64,000 nt of DNA, taken from positions 62,001 to 126,000 of the forward strand of contig JAJFFD010000074.1 of NCBI GenBank assembly GCA_021776805.1, given 5' to 3'. Below, piece after piece: positions 30,511-37,197 of the stretch. Position 1 is the stretch's first letter. Every line of letters begins with the position of its first letter. The notes beneath the pieces were generated by a model. The model did not search any database. It was not told the DNA's origin and saw only the letters and a program-made list of their open reading frames with translations. The translations under genes were made by a program, and so were the position numbers. This DNA comes from Planctomycetota bacterium. GTDB taxonomy: Bacteria > Planctomycetota > UBA1135 > UBA2386.

Positions 30511-31433
30511 TTCCTTGGATTGAGAAGATCAGGATCGCTGAGCGCCAGGGCCGACCAGTCCAAGTCCGGTAGCTGGCCAGGTCTCCAGGTCTGTGCCTCA
30601 GTCAGTTGCTGGGGAGTATCGAAGCCAACGACAACCTTATCCACCAGACCCAGGGAACGAACGAATCCGAGGGCGAGATCGATCGGCCTCAGCTCCAGAT
30701 CTCGACACAGACTCTGGATCGCCGCGCTGGCTTGCGCCAGGCCAGTCAGTCGCTCGGGCAAGCTCTCCGGGCTTGCGAGAATCGTTCCCTGCAGGAAGAC
30801 CGAACGAGCATGCACTTCGATGCCCTTATCCTGGATCCTGGCAAGACTGCCGCTGGCGATCAGCCGCTGATCCAGAATGCTGATCGGAACCTGCACCAGG
30901 TCAGGTGCAAATCGCTTCACACAGCGCTCGAGTTCGTCACCATCGTAGGCAGAGAACCCAATCTTCTCGACCAAGCCTGCCGCACGCATGTCCTCCATCC
31001 CCCGCCAGATCTCGTCAGCTGCCGGGCCCATGAGCTCCTCTGGCCTGTGCACCAGATAGGCAGCGAGAGTATCCCGCCCCAGCCGATGCAAAGAAGCCCG
31101 GCACTGTTCACCGAGTTGTTCGCGAGGGGAAGCAGGGAACCCTCCCTCTGCAAAGCTGCCGGTCTTGCTGATTACTCCGAAGGCAGCATTGCCCGCTAGC
31201 TGCTCACCGATGAGGCTCTCACTAGCGCCATAGGCAGGCGCTGTATCAACACAGTGGATGCCTGATGCCTCTGCACTCGCGAAGAGCTGCTGCAGCGAGG
31301 TCCGGCTCTGTGGTCCAGCTCGATTACAGATGCCGTACGAACTGCCAATCTGAGCCCCACCCAGGACTATGCCGGCGGCTGAGCCGTGGCGAAATAGTCC
31401 TGCGTCGACTTTCTCAGGATGCTGTCCACCCAT
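30504..31433 (-). CDS. Aldo/keto reductase
   Basis: The 309-residue TIM-barrel oxidoreductase has HCVDTAPAYGASESLIGEQL (catalytic Asp and Tyr of the AKR tetrad), ISKTG (the Lys strand) and AAYLVHRPEEL (the His). The C-terminal NADPH-binding segment is GLVDKVVVGFDTPQQLTEA. The annotated start overlaps the preceding methyltransferase gene by 67 bases, so the true start may be slightly downstream, before the GIVLGGAQIG strand. AKRs of this kind recur in nonulosonate clusters next to SpsF-type genes. A reduction of a keto-sugar or of an aldehyde derivative is inferred. Confidence 0.87.
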   Translation of the reverse strand: MGGQHPEKVDAGLFRHGSAAGIVLGGAQIGSSYGICNRAGPQSRTSLQQLFASAEASGIHCVDTAPAYGASESLIGEQLAGNAAFGVISKTGSFAEGGFPASPREQLGEQCRASLHRLGRDTLAAYLVHRPEELMGPAADEIWRGMEDMRAAGLVEKIGFSAYDGDELERCVKRFAPDLVQVPISILDQRLIASGSLARIQDKGIEVHARSVFLQGTILASPESLPERLTGLAQASAAIQSLCRDLELRPIDLALGFVRSLGLVDKVVVGFDTPQQLTEAQTWRPGQLPDLDWSALALSDPDLLNPRNW

Positions 31434-32095
31434 CTTGATTCGAAGCGATGCTCGTCTTTGCCGTCAACCCAGCCGTCATGATCGTCAATCCAACTGTGCC
31501 TCGCCAAGACTTGGTAATTCTCGCTTGCGGTGAAAACTCCAGCATGGAGGCCAGCAAGCTTGTAGCAGTAGATCTCCTGATCTTTGACGTGATGATTCCT
31601 ATTGCGCGTAGACCGCAAAGGGAAGAACTCGCGAATGAACAAGTGCCCACCCTCGGCGAGGACAGCATCGATATTGGCAATCGATTGCATGAGAGTCTCC
31701 CGTGAAACCCAGCAAAACACGTCATCGATGATGGCCAGATCGAAAAAACCGCAATGCCCACCCTCGCGGTTCAGCGCATTGTCGGCGATCGATCCTTGGA
31801 TCAGCTCGATCGCGCTAGCGTAGTGCTTGCGGCCAAACTCCACCGCATCCCCGGATGCTTCGATGCCATAGCATTCTGCGCCCTGCTCCGCGTAGTGCTT
31901 CAGAAGGTCGCCGTAGTTGCATCCGTACTCGATCACTCGCATCGGTTGCAGTCCGCAACTTGCAATGCGCTCAGCGATTTCGCGTTTCTTCGGTCGCAGG
32001 ACATCAGGATCCGCCTGCCCCATGTTGCGAGCAAAAAAACTGTCGCCCTCGTCGTTCAGGTAGCAGCGATCCTGGTCAGAACTTTTCATGCTCAT
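31367..32095 (-). CDS. Class I SAM-dependent methyltransferase (EGD-FARN type, copy 1)
   Basis: The 242-residue protein has motif I VIEYGCNYGDLLKHYAE (about residues 55-71), the acidic turn YGIEASGDAVEF, and FDLAIIDDVFCWVSRE as motif IV. The N-terminus reads DRCYLNDEGDSFFARNM. A closely similar N-terminal motif (FLSSEGDRYFARN) occurs in the methyltransferase at 33430-34083, which suggests a shared substrate-recognition element. It lies in the six-gene leftward operon, three bases after the FAD oxidoreductase. The likely target is a glycan or lipid-linked sugar, inferred from context only. Confidence 0.83.
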   Translation of the reverse strand: MSMKSSDQDRCYLNDEGDSFFARNMGQADPDVLRPKKREIAERIASCGLQPMRVIEYGCNYGDLLKHYAEQGAECYGIEASGDAVEFGRKHYASAIELIQGSIADNALNREGGHCGFFDLAIIDDVFCWVSRETLMQSIANIDAVLAEGGHLFIREFFPLRSTRNRNHHVKDQEIYCYKLAGLHAGVFTASENYQVLARHSWIDDHDGWVDGKDEHRFESRWVDSILRKSTQDYFATAQPPA

Positions 32096-32098
32096 CCC

Positions 32099-33433
32099 TC
32101 ATCTACCGCTCATATCCTCGACCAAAGACTTCACAATCTGGGGTAAGCGCGTGTTGATGTTGACGTTCTTGACCGTCAAGTGGAGCGGCCGCAGATTGGA
32201 CTCCTCAGGCAAAGCATCAAATCTGATCTCGGGTGCTACCTGACCATCGACACCGTAGGTGTTGTAGAAGATGGGGAAGGTCTTGAAGTCGAAGTCGAGC
32301 AGGTCATTGCTGGCACTGATGATGCCCAAATTCTCCAAGCTCGACATCCAATCCTCCCGCCAGACAGCCGCCTCGCGCTCAAAGTCCTTCGCGTCCCGCG
32401 GGAAGGCGAACTCTACTTGCACCAAGTCATTGCGTGATTGAGCAAAGGAACCCGGAAAGGTCATGCGATTGATGCGGTGATTAGGGTCGGCGAGGATGAC
32501 TTCGTTGAAGCGGCCATCAACCACTTCGCTGAATTCGAAGCTACCGATAACGTAGCGATCAGGCTTGAGATCAGGGCCAGGTCCCCCCAGCAGTTCGTAG
32601 AGTGCGCCCGGAGCCGCACACCAGTAGACACGCTCCGCTGTCAGTTCTTGCCCACCGGCAGTGATGGACCGCACGAACTTCGTAGCCGAATCAATGTCTA
32701 TGCGGAGATCTTTGGCCCCAACCAGGCATTCGACACCGCTCGCACGCACAGCATCGAAGAGAGCCTGCCCAAAGGCGCCGAAACCACCCTCGCAAGGATA
32801 GAGCACGCACTCCTGCCGCTTCTTCCTCGCCGCATCGTGGTACTTTCGCGAAGCACTGGTAGCCAAACTTGCACGCCGGGCTTTGGGGAAGAACCAGGGA
32901 TACAAGTCACGGACGAGTTCCGATTCTTCGATGCCGAATTGCAGATGATGATGATCGGATGGGTAGGACCGCAGGCCATCGTCAAAGATCATGTCTGTGA
33001 ATTCCCGCCCATAGAACCGCGCCAAGTTTTGGCGCGTTGGCTGGTCCGTCCCCAGCCCATCGACGAGGTCGCCAGAGGGGAACATGGCGCGCAGCGCCTC
33101 TGGCCAGTCTGCGAGCTCGCTATTGTAGGGGATCAGATGGTTGCCTAGCACAATCCCGCGGCGTCGCTCAACCATGTTGACTCGCCCCCCGATCACTTTG
33201 CTGAAGAGCCGGGTAACCAGCTCGGAACGCATGTAGTCCAAGCCGTGTAGTCCATGGTCAAAGACTCGCCCGTTCTTGTTCTTGAAGGAGGCATCGATGC
33301 CGCCGATCTGATCGCTGCGCTCGATGAGAGCAGTGCGAATCCCGAACTGCCCCAGCACATAAGCGGTTACCAAACCGGCAGTATTGCCGCCAATGATGAC
33401 GGCGTCGTACTTGCATTGCTCAGGCGGAGTCAC
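32099..33433 (-). CDS. FAD/NAD(P)-binding amine-oxidase-like oxidoreductase
   Basis: The 444-residue protein has an N-terminal dinucleotide-binding motif, VIIGGNTAGLVTAYVL, ending in the ribose-binding Glu of ALIERSDQIGG. The architecture resembles protoporphyrinogen oxidase, amine oxidase and UDP-galactopyranose mutase-like flavoproteins; the YNS...WPEALR and HGLHGLDYM segments recall glycan-locus members. The stop of the upstream methyltransferase overlaps its start by four bases. A function on a sugar or polyprenyl substrate is inferred. I cannot distinguish mutase from oxidase. Confidence 0.78.
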   Translation of the reverse strand: MTPPEQCKYDAVIIGGNTAGLVTAYVLGQFGIRTALIERSDQIGGIDASFKNKNGRVFDHGLHGLDYMRSELVTRLFSKVIGGRVNMVERRRGIVLGNHLIPYNSELADWPEALRAMFPSGDLVDGLGTDQPTRQNLARFYGREFTDMIFDDGLRSYPSDHHHLQFGIEESELVRDLYPWFFPKARRASLATSASRKYHDAARKKRQECVLYPCEGGFGAFGQALFDAVRASGVECLVGAKDLRIDIDSATKFVRSITAGGQELTAERVYWCAAPGALYELLGGPGPDLKPDRYVIGSFEFSEVVDGRFNEVILADPNHRINRMTFPGSFAQSRNDLVQVEFAFPRDAKDFEREAAVWREDWMSSLENLGIISASNDLLDFDFKTFPIFYNTYGVDGQVAPEIRFDALPEESNLRPLHLTVKNVNINTRLPQIVKSLVEDMSGR

Positions 33434-34083
33434 GAGTGATTTCCTTCTTTCCGGCGCAATAGGCTTACAGCGAGCTCATCGCTACTGGGTCTCGCGAGGT
33501 CATCTTGGGGATAGGGCATGATCGCTTGTTCCACCATGGCAAACGCAGCTGAGTCCATGAAGAGTGCAGAGTAGTCCATCTTGAAGCTGAAGACACCCTC
33601 GGCGTGCTCATAGGAGCGCGTGCACGGCTGCTCCTGGTGAAAGTCAAAGACCGCGAGATACCCGCCTGTCGGGAGGATCCTCGCGGCTTCCGAGACGATG
33701 CGAGGGAGATCTTCTCGATCACAGAGATAGAGACAGAAGCCATAGATCAACAAATCGAAAGATGCGTCGCGAAAGGGCAGCCTATCTGCCGTTCCTTGAA
33801 GATGACGGACCTCTGAAAACTCCTCCCGACCGGCTCGCAGTGCATCCATGGATGGGTCGAGGGCGACGGAGAACTCGAGCATTCCTGCTTCCCGCATCAA
33901 GGCGAGCCGCCAACCGCTAGCGGCACCGACCTCGAGTGCATTTCGACTCTGCAGCTCCCGCGCACGCAGAATCTGCAGCACCGGATCTGACCGGGCGTAT
34001 TCTGCAAGCCGCTCGCGCGACAGTGGGTTGCGCGCAAAATATCTATCGCCTTCGCTGCTGAGAAAGATGTCCCGCTGCTTCAC
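33430..34083 (-). CDS. Class I SAM-dependent methyltransferase (EGD-FARN type, copy 2)
   Basis: The 217-residue protein has motif I ALEVGAASGWRLALMREAG, the acidic turn SVALDPSMDAL, motif IV FDLLIYGFCLYL and a GGYLAVFDF strand. The N-terminus FLSSEGDRYFARNPLS matches the element in the other methyltransferase of this operon. It is the first gene of the leftward run 34083-28404 and is divergent from pseI across 56 bases, so both promoters must be packed into that gap. Confidence 0.83.
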   Translation of the reverse strand: MKQRDIFLSSEGDRYFARNPLSRERLAEYARSDPVLQILRARELQSRNALEVGAASGWRLALMREAGMLEFSVALDPSMDALRAGREEFSEVRHLQGTADRLPFRDASFDLLIYGFCLYLCDREDLPRIVSEAARILPTGGYLAVFDFHQEQPCTRSYEHAEGVFSFKMDYSALFMDSAAFAMVEQAIMPYPQDDLARPSSDELAVSLLRRKEGNHS

Positions 34084-34139
34084 GATGGAATAGCTTAGAA
34101 GCGAAGCAATCGAGGAGCGAAGCCGAAGGCTGCAAAGCC

Positions 34140-35195
34140 ATGCGCAATACCATTCTTCTGGGTGGACAGACCCTGGGGTCCGAGCACCAGCCCTGCATCA
34201 TCGCCGAACTCTCCGGCAATCATGGCGGATCCCTCGATCGAGCCATGGCTATGGTCGAGGCCGCTGCCGAGGCCGGAGCAAGTGCAGTCAAACTGCAGAC
34301 CTATACCGCGGATGGCATGACCCTCGACCTTGCCCATGGGGAATTCTCCATCCAGGACCCGCAGAGCCTATGGTCAGGCCAGACACTGCATTCGCTGTAC
34401 CAGAAGGCCCACACCCCTTGGGCCTGGCACGAAGCCATCTTCAATCGCGCGGCAGAACTCGGCCTGCTCTGCTTCAGTAGCCCCTTCGATCTCGACGCCA
34501 TCGACAAGCTCGAGTCCCTGAACGCCCCTTGCTACAAGATCGCCTCCTTCGAAAACGTGGATCTCGCTCTGATTCGAGCTGCCGCTGCCACTGGCAAGCC
34601 GCTGATCATGTCCACGGGAATGGCGACTCTAGAGGAGCTCGAGGATGCAGTGAATGCAGCCCGTGAGGCCGGCTGCGTCGACCTCATACTCCTGAAGTGC
34701 ACAAGCACGTATCCATCCGACCCAGCCGAATCCAACCTCGCCACAATCCCGGCTCTACGTGAGCGCTTCGAATGCCAGGTTGGACTTTCAGATCACAGCC
34801 TCGGAATCGCGGCGGCGATCGCATCCGTAGCCTTGGGCGCAACCGTGATCGAGAAGCACTTCACTCTGGATCGAGCAGCGGGAGATGTCGATGCTGCATT
34901 CTCCTGCGAACCGGATGAATTGGCCAATCTCGTAAGCGAAAGCGAACGCGCATGGCGCGCGGTGGGCAAAGTGCACTTCGGGCCAACAGTGAGCGAAGAA
35001 AAGTCCCTGCAGTACCGCAGATCCCTTTATTTCGTCCGAGAACTCGCCGCCGGCACCGAGATCGGTGCGGAGGACCTGAAGTCGATTCGACCCGGTCTCG
35101 GCCTGGCTCCCAAACACCTTCCCGCAGTCCTCGGCCGCCGCCTTGCACACAGTGTGGCCCCTGGGACTGCAGTTGACTGGTCCTGTTTTCAATGA
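34140..35195 (+). CDS. pseI: Pseudaminic acid synthase
   Basis: The 351-residue NeuB-family enzyme condenses the 2,4-diacetamido-trideoxy-hexose with phosphoenolpyruvate to give the nonulosonic acid. The TIM barrel starts at IIAELSGNHGGSLDRAM and AVKLQTYTADGMTLD. KIASFENVD and KCTSTYPSDP are typical synthase blocks, and GLSDHSLGIAAAIASVALGA with EKHFTLD supplies metal and substrate contacts. The C-terminal ~60 residues (RSLYFVREL to the end) form the antifreeze-like SAF domain. PseI, NeuB and LegI differ by substrate; PseB and PseC nearby favour PseI. It overlaps the next gene by four bases. Confidence 0.93.
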   Translation: MRNTILLGGQTLGSEHQPCIIAELSGNHGGSLDRAMAMVEAAAEAGASAVKLQTYTADGMTLDLAHGEFSIQDPQSLWSGQTLHSLYQKAHTPWAWHEAIFNRAAELGLLCFSSPFDLDAIDKLESLNAPCYKIASFENVDLALIRAAAATGKPLIMSTGMATLEELEDAVNAAREAGCVDLILLKCTSTYPSDPAESNLATIPALRERFECQVGLSDHSLGIAAAIASVALGATVIEKHFTLDRAAGDVDAAFSCEPDELANLVSESERAWRAVGKVHFGPTVSEEKSLQYRRSLYFVRELAAGTEIGAEDLKSIRPGLGLAPKHLPAVLGRRLAHSVAPGTAVDWSCFQ

Positions 35196-36355
35196 CGGCA
35201 TCAGAGGAATCCAATCTCTATTTTGCCTTCGGACCCCGTCACGTCTTTCTGGCCACCGGCTACGCCCTGCATTCCGACGCGAGGCACCACCTATACGTGG
35301 AAGACGGCGCCAAGAGTAATCGCGAAACCTCGCTGGCAGACTTGCTCGAAGAATGGCCAAGCTCCCCATTCACATCGATTCACAAGCACCCCACACCGAC
35401 CCTCACGCCTGGAATCAACAAGGCCAGCGGCAGAGCCAAGCGAGCGCAGGAGAGGAGAGTCACCAAGTCACGCCGTGAAATGATCAAGAGACTCATGGGC
35501 GAAGTCCGACCCAGAAGGGTTTTCGTTGGCACGGACTCCTACAAGAACTTCCAGTACGCCCTGAGTCTGGCGCGACGATGCAACCCGGCAGCGGAATGCA
35601 TCTATCTGGAAGATGGGACCGCAGCCTATGCGCAGGCCTTTGGTCCTCGCTCACAGCGCCGGCGAAATCGATGCGAGGTACTGCTCAAGAAGCTTCGGCA
35701 TGGCTGGTTCTGGCAGGAGATTCATACTCTGGGCACGAGCACGTGGATTGATCGGGCTCTCCTCGCTTTCCCGGACCTGGCCCTGCCCGCCTTGAGCCGC
35801 AAGAAGCTGGAGCGACTGGCCGTGAGCCCTTACCGGAGCCAGCCTTTCACAGACTTCGTCGCGAAAACTGCAGAATCCTTCGGCGCTGATCTAACGAGCC
35901 TCGAAGCGGCCAGTAGCGTCGTCATCCTCACCAAGGCTTCGGTCGCAGCCTTGATCCCTGGCTATGCAGAGACCATTCGCAGCCTTTGCCAGGGCCTTGT
36001 GGAGCAGGGCCACCTGGTTCTCTTGAAGCATCACCCCCGCGAACAAGACATGGACTTTCTCACTGCTGCATCCATGAATGGCTGTGTAGAGGTCCCTCCT
36101 GGTCTCCCCTTCGAGTTCCTCCTGCCCTTGATCGACCATCGTAAGATGACCATCTTTGGCGATGTTTCGACCACGCTTCTCGCCAGCAAGTGGTTATGCC
36201 CAGAGCTGCGCGTGCGAGCCATGCGATTTACTGGCAGTCAGGAGACCTCAAACTACCTCCGCGAAGTTTATGCGGCCCTGAAGATCCCACAGTTCGACAG
36301 TGTTGCAGAGATACTCACTGACTACGACCGGCCTAGAAAAGAGGCGTCAGCATAA
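35192..36355 (+). CDS. Putative nonulosonic-acid transferase with bacterial sialyltransferase motifs
   Basis: The 387-residue protein has no membrane segment and I cannot name its family outright. It carries three short motifs in the order and spacing known from bacterial sialyltransferases (GT38/GT52/GT80-like): an acidic E-D-G in IYLEDGTAAYA (about residue 143), an HP motif in LLKHHPREQD (about 278) and a Ser/Thr pair in FGDVSTTLLASK (about 328). In those enzymes the first gives the general base and the others bind CMP. It is translationally coupled to pseI (ATGA). I therefore infer transfer of the CMP-nonulosonate made here. A basic stretch (about 80-110) could bind membrane or acceptor. 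Confidence 0.6.
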   Translation: MTASEESNLYFAFGPRHVFLATGYALHSDARHHLYVEDGAKSNRETSLADLLEEWPSSPFTSIHKHPTPTLTPGINKASGRAKRAQERRVTKSRREMIKRLMGEVRPRRVFVGTDSYKNFQYALSLARRCNPAAECIYLEDGTAAYAQAFGPRSQRRRNRCEVLLKKLRHGWFWQEIHTLGTSTWIDRALLAFPDLALPALSRKKLERLAVSPYRSQPFTDFVAKTAESFGADLTSLEAASSVVILTKASVAALIPGYAETIRSLCQGLVEQGHLVLLKHHPREQDMDFLTAASMNGCVEVPPGLPFEFLLPLIDHRKMTIFGDVSTTLLASKWLCPELRVRAMRFTGSQETSNYLREVYAALKIPQFDSVAEILTDYDRPRKEASA

Positions 36356-36426
36356 CCCAAGCTCAAAAGCGCAGGCTTTCTCCCGCCGGCGTGGCCCCTA
36401 TGATCCTGCCCTGACTGAGTCAGCAC

Positions 36427-37197
36427 ATGAAGCAGCCATTTGTCATCGCCGGATCTGGTCGCTCTGGATCGTCCTTTCTCTACATGGTTTTGCGTGATCA
36501 CCCGCTGATCGCCCTCACCAACGAAGCGAAGATCGTCGACGTCCTGCAACGTGGCCATGATCTCTGCTCCACTCCATCCCTCGAAAACGCGAAGGGTTTG
36601 CGCGGCATAGTTAATGTCGAGTATGTCCCTCTGCTCATCAATATTTACGACCGACATGCCGCTAGCCTGCTCGAAGACTTCTATGCGGAGTGCTTCCCTG
36701 ATCGCGAATTCACCCACTGGGGTGACAAGCTTCCCAGTGCCCAGGGCGTTCTCGGGCTGACGCGGATGCTACCAAACACAAAGGTCATCTTGCTGGCACG
36801 GGACCCAAGAGACGTAGTTTGCTCCTACCGAGCTTTCGCCAAGAAGATCCATGGGACCGCAAAGGACCAGATCGACTATGCAGAGGACGACCATGCCGCC
36901 AATTGGTGCAAGGTCTACGAGCAACTACTCGACCTACCCGACTACCACCTACTCAAGTATCAAGATCTGGTAACAGATCCCGAAGATACGGTTTGCAAGG
37001 CCCTCGATTACTTGGGCCTGGTCATCGGCAAGGCCTGCCAGCGAGCGATCGAAGCCAATGTCATCTTCCCCTTCCACGGCACCAGCAAGACCCCTGCGGA
37101 AAGCATGGGCCGCTGGCAGAGAGATCTCTCGCCGGAAGAAGCGGACAGCATCCATGCGCGCTGTCGCCCGCTCATGGAACGTATGGGCCTGGATTGA
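36427..37197 (+). CDS. Sulfotransferase family protein
   Basis: The 256-residue protein has the PAPS-binding 5'-phosphosulfate loop at the N-terminus, IAGSGRSGSSFLYMVLRDHP (an AGSGRSGSS P-loop variant). The 3'-phosphate segment is VILLARDPRDVVCSYRAFA, with Arg and Ser contacts. The C-terminus matches the MGRWQRDLSPEEADSI region common to the Sulfotransfer_3 group. It follows the transferase gene by 71 bases on the same strand and probably modifies the same glycan, though a lipid or protein substrate is possible. It is convergent and directly adjacent to the EF-hand gene: the stops touch. Confidence 0.87.
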   Translation: MKQPFVIAGSGRSGSSFLYMVLRDHPLIALTNEAKIVDVLQRGHDLCSTPSLENAKGLRGIVNVEYVPLLINIYDRHAASLLEDFYAECFPDREFTHWGDKLPSAQGVLGLTRMLPNTKVILLARDPRDVVCSYRAFAKKIHGTAKDQIDYAEDDHAANWCKVYEQLLDLPDYHLLKYQDLVTDPEDTVCKALDYLGLVIGKACQRAIEANVIFPFHGTSKTPAESMGRWQRDLSPEEADSIHARCRPLMERMGLD

